64,000 nucleotides of DNA, from the NCBI GenBank assembly GCA_948330435.1, contig CAOJBY010000015.1, positions 25,842 to 89,841 on the forward strand, read 5' to 3'. Position 1 is the first letter of the stretch, and every line of letters begins with the position of its first letter. The stretch is from an uncultured Lachnoclostridium sp. (lineage in GTDB: Bacteria > Bacillota > Clostridia > Lachnospirales > Lachnospiraceae). The notes under the pieces are model-generated. The model saw only the letters and a list, made by a program, of their open reading frames with translations. It was not told where the DNA came from and ran no database searches. The translations under genes were made by a program, and so were the position numbers. Shown here in pieces: positions 16,666 through 24,987 of the stretch.

Positions 16666-17517
16666 TTATGAATTCTGGACAATGGAAAGCTGGGTGGAAG
16701 CTAAAAATTCCTGTATGAGATGCCTAGTTCGCTCGGGCGATTCATAGGGCTTGCAGAAAGAAAAATCCTGCGACAAATCGTCAATGGCTTCCATGGCGTT
16801 TTTTACATCAAGCATGGTTTCCATAGGAATTTCCGTGGCTGTCGTGTAGTCTAACTGTAGCGGGTTGATCCTGTGATTTTCGATTGCGTAATTGATTCTT
16901 TCTTTGCATCTGCACCTGCCGCTGCCATATTCTCCGCAGTACTGCCCCAGAAAGTCCGCCATTTTTTTGCGTATTCGGGAAAGACGCTGGCGGTAGGCTT
17001 CGGGGGTTATTTCCAGAATGTCTGCGGCAATGCGGCTGTCAAGCTTAAACATGGTTCCCAATATGAAAATGCACCTGCTTTCTCCATCCAGGCATTGGAG
17101 CATCACGTTGGTACAGGACATTTTCAGTTCTTCCGCTAAAAGTTCTTTTTCCACATTCTGTGTCAGATCCGGCACGTCACGTATTTTCCCGTTTTCTATA
17201 TCATCCCCGTAATACTCAAAGCTTAAGGGGTGATGAGCAAACATATGCTTTTTGTAATCTTTCAGATGATTGACTGCAATGCGGAATACCCATGTTGTAA
17301 AGGCACTGTCACCACGAAAAGAAGACAGGTGTGTAATCATTTTCAGCAGTATGTCCTGGGTGGCATCCTCGGCATCTGCAAAGGTTCCCAACATTCGCAA
17401 GGATAGATTGAATACCATGTCCTGCACGCTTGCGGCAAGGGTTTCCAGGGATTTTTTGTCCCCGGCTGTGGCTTTCTTTACCAAAGCCTGTAATTCTTCA
17501 TTTGTTTTTTTGGTCAT
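16666..17517 (-). CDS. ECF-type RNA polymerase sigma factor with C-terminal extension
   Basis: A 283-residue sigma-70 family factor. Region 2 covers about residues 25-95 (DAEDATQDILLKMITHLSSF, then FTTWVFRIAVNHLKDYKK). Region 4 is the helix-turn-helix around ADILEITPEAYRQRLSRIRKKM near 155-180. About 100 residues follow that ECF factors usually lack, including a Cys cluster (CGEYGSGRCRCKE) that might bind metal or sense redox. No anti-sigma gene is adjacent; DUF2461 is the only partner. The start has a TAGGAGG site and the SNESF leader lies immediately upstream. Confidence 0.85.
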   Translation of the reverse strand: MTKKTNEELQALVKKATAGDKKSLETLAASVQDMVFNLSLRMLGTFADAEDATQDILLKMITHLSSFRGDSAFTTWVFRIAVNHLKDYKKHMFAHHPLSFEYYGDDIENGKIRDVPDLTQNVEKELLAEELKMSCTNVMLQCLDGESRCIFILGTMFKLDSRIAADILEITPEAYRQRLSRIRKKMADFLGQYCGEYGSGRCRCKERINYAIENHRINPLQLDYTTATEIPMETMLDVKNAMEAIDDLSQDFSFCKPYESPERTRHLIQEFLASTQLSIVQNS

Positions 17518-17539
17518 GCTTTTTTACCTCCTATCTAAA

Positions 17540-17655
17540 GTTGCTACGCAACAGTACTAAAGGGTAAAGTCACTTCGACACACATGTAATGAGAGAAACT
17601 TTCATTCGAAAGGGCACTCATGAAAGTTCCTCTCGTGCGTCTTTGCGACTTTACC
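17540..17655 (-). ncRNA. SNESF leader RNA element, copy 2 (ECF sigma factor)
   Basis: Minus-strand copy directly upstream of the sigma-factor gene. P1 pairs 17655-17645 with 17573-17563 (GGTAAAGTCGC with GTGACTTTACC, one G-U). P2 is the 15-bp helix around the GAATGAAAG loop. P3 is GTTGC-GTA-GCAAC at 17552-17540. A 25-codon frame runs from ATG 17621 to TAG 17546-17544, so its stop codon lies within P3. It is preceded by GAGAGG, which is itself paired inside P2. The gene's TAGGAGG follows 9 bases after P3. Confidence 0.7.
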
Positions 17656-17792
17656 GTCCAGCAGAAAACATTTCAGGGAAACAATTGACATTACTTAGCT
17701 GGACTATTTTATTAGACAAGGTTTACTTTCCTGTGTGACACATAATGATAATTTTTTAGAATATTACTAAATAGGGTGGCAGACAGTTTTTG

Positions 17793-18614
17793 TCAGGAAA
17801 GGATAATGGGGATTTCTATCTGCACAATGTAATCTTCTACCCGGTTGATGACTGTTTCGTTGATTCCTTTTTCGTAAGAGTAGCCGGTCAGTGTCATGTT
17901 CTGCTCATGGGCATACTTTAAGATCTCCTGATACCGCAGGGGAAGCATGTCCCAGGAGCCTTTGTGATAGGCCCTTAGATATTTTCCTTTTGGCTGTATA
18001 TGCAGTCCGCTTTTGTGGCCGAGAAAGGGGATTTCGATGAACAGCTTTGTATAGTTGTCAAAATTGCCCTTTAAGATGCTGGCGACGGGGATCATGGAAC
18101 CGTAGGCCGCATCATGGAGCCGTCCAAGCTGGTATCTGGCTGTTTCTGCGGTAATTAGTTCCACTTCTTTTTCGAATGTAATATTCCGGTCAATGTCTAC
18201 GGTTACCAGACAGCGTTCGTCCTTTTCCACAATGCTGATTTCTGATAAATCCATGCTAAGAAGCGTGGACATGTCCTGCCTGTGGTTCACCAGGGTTTTC
18301 CGGACTGCCTGCAGGTGCATAAGCTGCAGGTCCAGTTCCGCTATTTTTTCATCCAGAAGACATTTCAGATGCTGGGCGGAACGGTTTTTCATAAAGCTTT
18401 GTATCTCAGAAATGGACACATCCAGTTCCCGCAGCAAGAGAATTGTCTCCAGAATGGGACTTTGGTGGTAGCTGTAATAGCGGTATCCATTCTCGGGATT
18501 GACGGCGGCAGGGCAAAACAGACCAATCTCGTCATACCACATGAGTGTTTTTTTATTGATGCCGTGAAGTGCGGCAAATTGTCCGATTGTAAGTAGTTTA
18601 TTTTTTTTGTTCAT
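17793..18614 (-). CDS. MerR-family regulator with effector-binding domain
   Basis: A 273-residue BmrR-type activator. The N-terminal winged helix shows IGQFAALHGINKKTLMWYDE followed by GYRYYSYHQ. A dimerisation coiled coil covers about residues 80-125, and a C-terminal GyrI-like ligand domain ends with GYSYEKGINETVI. Such regulators bind cationic or lipophilic drugs and activate efflux genes. It is divergent from a MATE pump gene, with a 19-bp-spacer promoter between them, so it most likely controls that pump. Confidence 0.88.
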   Translation of the reverse strand: MNKKNKLLTIGQFAALHGINKKTLMWYDEIGLFCPAAVNPENGYRYYSYHQSPILETILLLRELDVSISEIQSFMKNRSAQHLKCLLDEKIAELDLQLMHLQAVRKTLVNHRQDMSTLLSMDLSEISIVEKDERCLVTVDIDRNITFEKEVELITAETARYQLGRLHDAAYGSMIPVASILKGNFDNYTKLFIEIPFLGHKSGLHIQPKGKYLRAYHKGSWDMLPLRYQEILKYAHEQNMTLTGYSYEKGINETVINRVEDYIVQIEIPIILS

Positions 18615-18629
18615 TTTTTCTTTTGGCTA

Positions 18630-18660
18630 TTGACTGTACTGTTACTGTATAGTTTATGAT
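18630..18660 (+). promoter_or_regulatory. MerR-type promoter with 19-bp spacer for the MATE gene
   Basis: TTGACT (18630-18635), a 19-base spacer, and TATGAT (18655-18660). The spacer holds a near-perfect dyad (ACTGTACTGTTACTGTATAGT). Over-long spacers with a dyad are the hallmark of promoters that MerR proteins untwist to activate. It lies between the divergent MerR and MATE genes and would place the SNESF leader inside the MATE 5' untranslated region. Confidence 0.75.
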
Positions 18661-18684
18661 ACCGGATACAGGAGAAAAATGCAA

Positions 18685-18803
18685 GGTGGCAAAGTTGCAA
18701 AGATGCACGAGAGGAACTTTCATGAGTGCTCTTTCGAATGAAAGTTTCTCTCATTACAGGTGTGTCGAAGCGACTTTACCCTTTAGTACCGTTGCGTAGC
18801 AAC
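18685..18803 (+). ncRNA. SNESF leader RNA element, copy 3 (MATE pump)
   Basis: P1 left arm is GGTGGCAAAGTTGC at 18685-18698 and its right arm GCGACTTTACC at 18770-18780; the T here pairs with G as a wobble. P2 is conserved. P3 is GTTGC-GTA-GCAAC at 18791-18803. A 25-codon frame runs from ATG 18722 to TAG 18797-18799. In this copy the P1 left arm also contains CAAAGTTGC, a perfect complement of GCAACTTTG at the end of P3, so a switch between two folds is possible. The MATE gene starts 60 bases downstream. Confidence 0.7.
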
Positions 18804-18862
18804 TTTGAATCAGATAAAGGTGTATACAAAGGCACTTACTGAACTGGAATAGGAGGAAAAGA

Positions 18863-20194
18863 ATGGAGAATCAAAATGTATATTTAAAGCCTGTAACATT
18901 AAAAAATATTTTCAAATTTGCTGTGCCTACCATTGCCATGACGGTGTTTATGTCTTTCTACACCATGGTTGACGGCCTGTTTGTATCCAACCTGATTGGA
19001 ACGAATGCTCTTTCGGCCATCAACCTGACGGCACCGATCATCCAGCTTGTCACGGCCGTTTCCACCATGCTTGCCACCGGCGGCAGTGCGGTCATTATGA
19101 AAAAGATGGGGGAGAGGAAAAGTGAAGAGGCAAAAGAAGACTTTACGGCTCTCATTCTGGTGAATGTACTGGTGGGGGCACTTATGTGCGTTCTTGGTTA
19201 TGGGACAATGGGCCGTGTATTTGCGGGAATGAATCTTTCAGCGGACGTGGAGGGGTATTGTGTGGAATATTTAAGCCGTTATCTGCTGTTTACCATTCCT
19301 ATCCTGCTGATGAATAATTTTACCCTGTATATGATAGCAAGTGAAAAGGCCACATTATCCCTTGTCTGTTCTGTAACAGGCGGCGTGCTGAACATGGTGC
19401 TGGATTATGTGCTTATTGCGGGATTTCATATGGGGATCAGCGGTGCGGCGATTGCGACGGGATTGGGATATTCCGTGACTGCAGTTGTGGGTCTGGTGGT
19501 TTTTAGCCGGAAGAAGAGTTTGCTTCATTTTAAAAAGCCGGTATTCCGGCCAAGAGTTCTTGCAAATGCCGCTGCAAACGGATGCTCTGAGATGGCAACG
19601 GCCCTTGTTACCGGAATTATTACCATGATGTTCAACTGGACGATGCTTCATTATGTGGGGGAGGATGGAGTTGCGGCTGTGACTATTATTATGTATGTTT
19701 TGATGTTTGCAAGCTCCCTTTATACCGGGTATTCCTATGGGGTAGCACCCATGCTGAGCTTTTATCATGGGGAACAGAACTTTGAGAAGCTTAAGAAGCT
19801 GGTAGGGATTAGCCTGAAAGTAATTGGATTTATTTCCGTGATAACGGTTGCTTTCTCTTTGATGCTTACAGGGCCGCTGGTGTCTGTCTTTGCACATCCG
19901 GATAACCCGGTCTACGATCTGGCGGTAACGGGAAACCGGATTTGTACGGTTGCGTTGCTTTTTATTGGGTTTAATATCTTTGCCAGCGGGATGTTTACGG
20001 CCTTGTCCAATGGGATCGTTTCGGCTGTCCTTGCATTTTCAAGGTCCTTTGTGTTTATGCTGATCACCATGCTCCTGCTTCCTTTGATCTTTGGCGTGAA
20101 CGGGATTTGGATGGCCACGCCTGCGGCGGAGCTGATGGCACTTATTTTGTCGGCGGTGATGTTTTTGAGGTACAGGGGGAAATATGGGTACTAA
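18863..20194 (+). CDS. MATE-family multidrug efflux transporter
   Basis: A 443-residue, 12-helix exporter coupled to Na+ or H+. The MATE pattern is clear: FAVPTIAMTVFMSFYTMVDGLFVS at the N terminus, a repeated TMLATGGSAVIMKKMGE motif, and internal similarity between the two six-helix halves. AGGAGG precedes the ATG by 7 bases. Control is probably by the divergent MerR protein at the 19-bp-spacer promoter, with the SNESF leader adding a second, post-initiation layer. It is related to the second MATE protein at 28758. Confidence 0.93.
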   Translation: MENQNVYLKPVTLKNIFKFAVPTIAMTVFMSFYTMVDGLFVSNLIGTNALSAINLTAPIIQLVTAVSTMLATGGSAVIMKKMGERKSEEAKEDFTALILVNVLVGALMCVLGYGTMGRVFAGMNLSADVEGYCVEYLSRYLLFTIPILLMNNFTLYMIASEKATLSLVCSVTGGVLNMVLDYVLIAGFHMGISGAAIATGLGYSVTAVVGLVVFSRKKSLLHFKKPVFRPRVLANAAANGCSEMATALVTGIITMMFNWTMLHYVGEDGVAAVTIIMYVLMFASSLYTGYSYGVAPMLSFYHGEQNFEKLKKLVGISLKVIGFISVITVAFSLMLTGPLVSVFAHPDNPVYDLAVTGNRICTVALLFIGFNIFASGMFTALSNGIVSAVLAFSRSFVFMLITMLLLPLIFGVNGIWMATPAAELMALILSAVMFLRYRGKYGY

Positions 20195-20248
20195 GGTAAT
20201 ACATTTGTACCACGAATCATGAAAAGAAAAGCAATAGATTAGGAGGGC

Positions 20249-20292
20249 GTCGCAAAATAAGCCATCAGCCATTTCCGATATCCAGTGTACGG
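20249..20292. repeat. Palindromic repeat element, copy C (half element)
   Basis: Only the left half of the family pattern is present: GCGTCGCAAAATAAGCCATC, then CAGCCATTTCCGATATCC and AGTGTACGG. The matching right arm is missing, suggesting decay or truncation. It lies between the MATE gene and the peroxiredoxin. Confidence 0.55.
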
Positions 20293-20428
20293 CCGGTTTA
20301 GCCGTGCCCCGTCTGCAGAATATTTATCTTTTGTTGTGGTTATTAGACACACGATTTGTTATAATAAAAAAGCACTCATGCATGCACAAAGCATGAAGAG
20401 GAAAGTAATCAATCAGGAGGGTCAGAGA

Positions 20429-20881
20429 ATGTTAGACGTAGGAACCAAGGCACCGGATTTTGAACTGCCGGATCAAAATGGAAAGATGCACACATTGAAA
20501 GAGTACAGAGGGAAAAAGGTTATTTTATACTTTTATCCCAGGGATAATACACCGGGCTGCACAAAGCAGGCATGTGGGTATTCCGAGAGATATCCCCAAT
20601 TTCAGGAGAAAGGTGCGGTGGTCCTTGGCATCAGCAAAGATACCATAGCTTCACATAAGCGTTTTGAAGAAAAACAGAATCTTGGATTTACGATTCTTGC
20701 GGATCCGGAACGCAAGGTCATTGAGACTTATGATGTGTGGAAGGAAAAGAAGAATTACGGAAAGGTATCCATGGGCGTTGTCCGCACAACTTATCTGATT
20801 GATGAGGAGGGGATCATCATAAGGGCAAATGATAAGGTGAAAGCGGCTGAGGATCCGCAGAAGATGTTGGAAGAGCTTTGA
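20429..20881 (+). CDS. bcp: Thioredoxin-dependent peroxiredoxin (Bcp/PrxQ)
   Basis: Reduces hydrogen peroxide and organic hydroperoxides using thioredoxin. The 150-residue protein has the PrxQ signature DNTPGCTKQACGYSE, which gives the peroxidatic Cys in PGCT and the resolving Cys five residues later, plus FELPDQNGK and a C-terminal RTTYLIDEEG. The start at 20429 follows AGGAGG by 8 bases; upstream in-frame codons run through the repeat element and are not conserved sequence. The gene ends at palindromic repeat D. Confidence 0.94.
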   Translation: MLDVGTKAPDFELPDQNGKMHTLKEYRGKKVILYFYPRDNTPGCTKQACGYSERYPQFQEKGAVVLGISKDTIASHKRFEEKQNLGFTILADPERKVIETYDVWKEKKNYGKVSMGVVRTTYLIDEEGIIIRANDKVKAAEDPQKMLEEL

Positions 20882-20897
20882 TCGATTCTACGTGAAA

Positions 20898-20952
20898 GGG
20901 TCTGTCGACAAATAAGACAGAAATGGCTGATGTCTTATTTGCTGACAGACCC
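20898..20952. repeat. Palindromic repeat element, copy D (bidirectional terminator)
   Basis: Arms 20898-20919 and 20931-20952 (GGGTCTGTCGACAAATAAG against its inverse, two mismatches) around an 11-base loop. This is the minimal form of the family, lacking the central part. It separates the convergent bcp and cyclase genes. Confidence 0.75.
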
Positions 20953-20961
20953 TTGTACTGG

Positions 20962-21714
20962 CTATTCCGTAATCGCCCAAACTCTTGCCGGAAGTCCGGT
21001 GGCACCCTCGATTCGTGGGTAGGACACAATGGCTACGGCTCCTGCCGGAGCAACCTGCTCCAGATTGGTAAGAAGCTCTACCTGCAGCTTTTCCTGATCG
21101 AGAACGTACCGTTCACATGCGAGATCTCCGGCTTCTTCTGCAACTGCTGCTGAATCCGTATCCAAGGTCTCATGGCCATTTGCCGCCGCATTTCGTGTCT
21201 CGTAGATGTATTTTAACGCTTCTAAAGACCATCCGGGGAAGTTCTCACTTCCATCTTCCTTTGTGCCTGAAAGGGCGTCCATATCCGGCCATTTTTTTGA
21301 CCAGTCTGTGCGGAGAACAACGAGAGCACCCTCCGGAATGGGACCGTATTGCTCCTCATATGCCTTGATATCCTCTACGGATACGGCGTATCTTTCGTCC
21401 TGCTTTACTTTTTCCGTAACATCAATCACGCATAAGGGGAAAATCAGATCATGAACATCATATTTTTCCGATAAATCTTTTTCCTTTATAAAATGTCCGG
21501 GAAAATCAACGTGAGTTCCGAACTGTCCGGGGAACTTAAAGGTCTGAATCAGACAATCCAGCATGGGATTGCCCCAGTCATAGCAGATGATACCCAGTTC
21601 CACGCTTCCCTCGGGGATTCCCGCCCAGTAGGGGCTTTCGTTATTCAGGGAATGGGAGAGTTCCACCCACTTGTAATTCTTTGCTTCTTTCAATGCTTCC
21701 CATAATTTGTACAT
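20962..21714 (-). CDS. Cyclase-family metal-dependent hydrolase (kynurenine-formamidase-like)
   Basis: A 250-residue member of the cyclase/KynB-like superfamily. The metal-binding signature HxGTHxDxPxH appears as FGTHVDFPGHF near residue 70, with WVELSHSLNNESPYW at the N terminus and LRTDWSKKWPD in the middle. Family members hydrolyse formylkynurenine, isatin, or cyclic amides and esters; the substrate here cannot be told. ATG 21714 is preferred because AGGAGG is 8 bases upstream; another ATG at 21720 is only 2 bases from it. It is not in an operon with tryptophan-degradation genes. Confidence 0.88.
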   Translation of the reverse strand: MYKLWEALKEAKNYKWVELSHSLNNESPYWAGIPEGSVELGIICYDWGNPMLDCLIQTFKFPGQFGTHVDFPGHFIKEKDLSEKYDVHDLIFPLCVIDVTEKVKQDERYAVSVEDIKAYEEQYGPIPEGALVVLRTDWSKKWPDMDALSGTKEDGSENFPGWSLEALKYIYETRNAAANGHETLDTDSAAVAEEAGDLACERYVLDQEKLQVELLTNLEQVAPAGAVAIVSYPRIEGATGLPARVWAITE

Positions 21715-21830
21715 AAACATATCCTCCTGTGGATTTCTTGATTATTCTATATAGCATAACTTAGATAACCTATTAAGTCAATGGACAATGAATATCCGGG
21801 AAATTATACTGCAGAATGTTGAAAAGGGTA

Positions 21831-21859
21831 TTGCTAATTAGGGGCGGACAGACTATAAT
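21831..21859 (+). promoter_or_regulatory. Sigma-A promoter upstream of the diguanylate cyclase gene
   Basis: TTGCTA (21831-21836), a 17-base spacer and a perfect TATAAT (21854-21859), about 117 bases before the start codon. The intervening leader is AT-rich and shows no strong hairpin. Confidence 0.6.
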
Positions 21860-21975
21860 TTTTATAAATGAAAAGAGTGATGAAAGATATGCTGCCCCAG
21901 GGCAGTTTGTTTTTGACTTGAAGCAAATACTGTTTACATAAAAATATTTCAAGAGTATAAATAAGGAGTGTGGTT

Positions 21976-22893
21976 ATGGAGAAGATATTAATCGTTGATG
22001 ACAGCCGCCTGCAGGCGGCTCAGCTGAAATCCATTTTGGAGGATGAGTATGACATTACCATCGCACAGACAGCGGAGAAAGGGCTTCAGCTCGCAAGTAC
22101 GGAAAATTTTTCCCTGATTCTTTTGGATGTCATTATGCCTGGAATGGACGGATTTGAATTGCTGAAAAGACTGCAGGAGGAGATCATTACCCAAAGCGTT
22201 CCGGTAATTCTGATCACCAGTCTTTCGGATGAGCAAAATGAGTGGCATGGGCTTATCCTGGGTGCGGTTGATTACATTACCAAGCCTTTTAGCCCTCTGA
22301 TCGTTAAGGCCAGGGTTAATACGCATCTTAAACTTTATAATTACCGGAGACAGGTGGAATACCAGTCCAGAACGGATCAGCTTACCGGCATCCCGAACCG
22401 CAGGCAGCATGATCGTTACAGCTTAACAAAGTGGAATGAGGCGGCCCGCCTGCAGATTCCTTTCTCTGTCTGTATGTTTGATATCGATCATTTCAAGGCT
22501 TATAATGACACGTTCGGGCATCCTGCAGGGGATAAGGTGATTGCTGCCGTGGCAAAGACGGCATCTTCTTATTTGAAACGCAGCACGGATTTTCTGGCCC
22601 GATATGGGGGAGAGGAGTTTGTGGCCTTTATGATAGGAGACGATTCACAGGAAGTATTTACACATTTGAAAAGAATCCGGCAGGCCGTAGAGGATCTGCA
22701 TATCCCGCACAACCCTGACGTATCCCGGTGGGTAACAGTCAGCATCGGCGGTGCCACGGTCATTCCCCAGGTGAAAAATTCTTATGATCTTCATCTGAAA
22801 GCTGCAGATGCCATGTTGTACGACGCTAAAAAGCTGGGACGCAACCGGGTTGTATGGGTTAATGAAAAGAAAGAGCAGTTAAGAGAGAAATAA
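21976..22893 (+). CDS. Response regulator diguanylate cyclase (REC-GGDEF)
   Basis: Makes cyclic di-GMP from two GTP under phosphorylation control. REC occupies residues 1-120, with ILIVDDSR, the phospho-acceptor Asp in LILLDVIMPGMDG and the Lys of DYITKPF. GGDEF spans about 140-300 with the intact active loop ARYGGEEFVAF and RTDQLTGIPNRR, so the enzyme should be active. ATG 21976 is chosen because AAGGAG is 7 bases upstream; a GTG two codons earlier is possible. No partner kinase is adjacent. The next gene, 24 bases away, encodes a surface LysM protein. Confidence 0.93.
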   Translation: MEKILIVDDSRLQAAQLKSILEDEYDITIAQTAEKGLQLASTENFSLILLDVIMPGMDGFELLKRLQEEIITQSVPVILITSLSDEQNEWHGLILGAVDYITKPFSPLIVKARVNTHLKLYNYRRQVEYQSRTDQLTGIPNRRQHDRYSLTKWNEAARLQIPFSVCMFDIDHFKAYNDTFGHPAGDKVIAAVAKTASSYLKRSTDFLARYGGEEFVAFMIGDDSQEVFTHLKRIRQAVEDLHIPHNPDVSRWVTVSIGGATVIPQVKNSYDLHLKAADAMLYDAKKLGRNRVVWVNEKKEQLREK

Positions 22894-22917
22894 GGCGGGA
22901 GTTGAGAAGAGGGGAAT

Positions 22918-24888
22918 ATGACACTTCGCTTTAAGATTATTTTTGGAATTGCATTATTGCTGGCAGTAACAGCCTTTTTTCTGCCCTCTCCTCTGGGATT
23001 GGGGGAGGTAAACAGGGATCCCCTCTGTGAGTCCGTGGAGGAGGATCCCTGTTACGTGGATGGTGTCTTTGAGATCTATAATGCCAGAGATTATCTTCGA
23101 TTTGCAGGATACCTGAATCGTGCCAGAAAGGAAGAGCCGGACAATGAGATGGCTACGGCGGTGGATGCAAGACTGATGGCTGATGTGAATATGCAGGAGG
23201 ACGAGCGATACCGGCTGAAAGATCATCCCTATATCCGGCAGGCCATTTTAAATTATAACGGAATATTTGAGGGAAACGGACACACAATTACCTGGGTGGA
23301 CGATGCCGGCAATGGAATGTTTGTCTGCGTTGAACGGCAGGGGGAGGTACGCAATCTTACCTTTGATGCCCCGTCTCTTGTATGGGAGATGGATGAGTAT
23401 GGCGTGGGCTTGATTTGCATGATCAATTATGGGACAATCCAAAACTGTGAGACAAGAGGACGTGTGGAGGGAACGGACTGCTATGTGGGCGGCATTGCCG
23501 GAATTAACCGTGGGTTTATAGAGAACTGTGTGAACCGGGCGGAGGTTGTGGTGGAAAGCCTTGGCGATTATGGTGCGGGGGGCATCGCAGGCCTTAGTAA
23601 ATGTGAGGTTCTGGAGGGAGAGAGTGAGGAGGATCCCATTGTTCCGGAGATTCGAAATTGCGTGAATTATGGAACGGTTTGCGGAGCGTGGGAGGCAGGA
23701 GGGATCTGTGCTTACAATGACTGTGCCAATATTTATGAGTGCGGAAATGAGGGGGAGGTGTCCGTCAGGTTTCAGAAGGGGTATATTTACCCGGATGAGC
23801 CGGGCTGGTATGAGAGAGCCATGGCAGGAGGAATCTGCGGTCGGATGGGGTGGAATAATCTGGAGAACTGCTATAATAAAGGAAAGATTTCGATTCTGGA
23901 GGAGGGGACGGAGGATACCTATGCCATTGCCGGAAATACGCTTTTCTGGATCCATACGGTCAGCGGCTGTGTCAGCTTAAAGGGTACGGCGAAAGGTTCT
24001 ATGCGGCATGAGAGCGTGGCGGAACTGGAGATGGAGGAGTTGGAACGGTGGCTTGCGGCTCCTGAGAGCGTCTCATGCGTGGCGAATAATTGGGAGTTTG
24101 ACTTGGAGGAGGTAAAGGAGAAGCTGCCCTTGATACCTCTTGGAGTGACGGAATCCGAACTGACAGCGGGACGAAATGATATCTATCTATGTGAGGAATT
24201 CTGTCTGGAAAGTGAGCCGGGATATTCTGTTCGCAAGGTGTCGGACTATGCCCTTTGCATGGAGCAGAATACAGGGGAGACCGCAGGGGAAGAACCCTCC
24301 AAAATGCAAGTGTGGCTTTTGCGGGTGCCGGAAAATCTTACGGATATTGAGGAGTATCTGGATGAATACGGAAACTTTACAAAGGATACGGGGCATGAGG
24401 TGTGGCTTGGAATCGAGGGTGCTCACTGGCTCCATCCGGGGCAGAGCTACAAGGATGACATTCATGTAAGGACAATGGTCTCCAAAAAGAGCAGACAGCC
24501 GGGAACCTGGCTGGTACACTATCGGGACGACATGCTGGCTCATGCGGCTGTGGGAGACGGCCTGGGAATGATTGACAATGTAGTGGCACTGCCTATTCAA
24601 CACTCAAGCGAGACGGGCTATGAAGCCCAGTGGCTGATGGTCTTTACAAACAAGGGAGATAATTACCGGCCCTCATTATATGAGGTTGATGAATTTTTGA
24701 AAGATTTTACCTGGCTGCCCTGTGAACGCAGGGTGGAGAGAGGGGACTGTCTGTATATGCTGGCAAAGGAATACACGGGAGACGGAAACCGGTATCCGGA
24801 GCTTGCGGCTGTCAATGAGATTGAGGATCAGGGATTGCTGCTGCCTGGACAGACGCTTAGGATTCCGGATGAGTGGCTGGCATATTAA
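22918..24888 (+). CDS. Secreted beta-helix/GLUG-like protein with C-terminal LysM
   Basis: A 656-residue exported protein. Residues 7-27 form an uncleaved-type signal anchor. Residues 120-350 contain repeated Gly-Ile-rich turns (VGGIAGINRGFIENCVNR, AGGIAGLSK, AGGICAYND, AGGICGRMG) typical of GLUG/right-handed beta-helix surface proteins, each followed by an Asn-Cys-containing turn. A middle region without recognisable motif follows. The last 50 residues are one LysM module (VERGDCLYMLAKEYTGDGNRY to LPGQTLRIP) that would hold it to peptidoglycan. It follows the diguanylate cyclase gene closely, so cyclic di-GMP control of a surface component is a reasonable guess. Confidence 0.7.
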   Translation: MTLRFKIIFGIALLLAVTAFFLPSPLGLGEVNRDPLCESVEEDPCYVDGVFEIYNARDYLRFAGYLNRARKEEPDNEMATAVDARLMADVNMQEDERYRLKDHPYIRQAILNYNGIFEGNGHTITWVDDAGNGMFVCVERQGEVRNLTFDAPSLVWEMDEYGVGLICMINYGTIQNCETRGRVEGTDCYVGGIAGINRGFIENCVNRAEVVVESLGDYGAGGIAGLSKCEVLEGESEEDPIVPEIRNCVNYGTVCGAWEAGGICAYNDCANIYECGNEGEVSVRFQKGYIYPDEPGWYERAMAGGICGRMGWNNLENCYNKGKISILEEGTEDTYAIAGNTLFWIHTVSGCVSLKGTAKGSMRHESVAELEMEELERWLAAPESVSCVANNWEFDLEEVKEKLPLIPLGVTESELTAGRNDIYLCEEFCLESEPGYSVRKVSDYALCMEQNTGETAGEEPSKMQVWLLRVPENLTDIEEYLDEYGNFTKDTGHEVWLGIEGAHWLHPGQSYKDDIHVRTMVSKKSRQPGTWLVHYRDDMLAHAAVGDGLGMIDNVVALPIQHSSETGYEAQWLMVFTNKGDNYRPSLYEVDEFLKDFTWLPCERRVERGDCLYMLAKEYTGDGNRYPELAAVNEIEDQGLLLPGQTLRIPDEWLAY

Positions 24889-24918
24889 TTGTTGGCTAAA
24901 ATACGATTTAATCATGCG

Positions 24919-24947
24919 TTGACGTAATTGATAAACTGGACTATAAT
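24919..24947 (+). promoter_or_regulatory. Sigma-A promoter of the DUF4143 ATPase gene
   Basis: TTGACG (24919-24924), 17 bases, and a perfect TATAAT (24942-24947), 41 bases before the ATG at 24988. Confidence 0.75.
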
Positions 24948-24987
24948 TGGAATATATCGAATAATAGTCGGAAAAGGGAGAGGGCAT

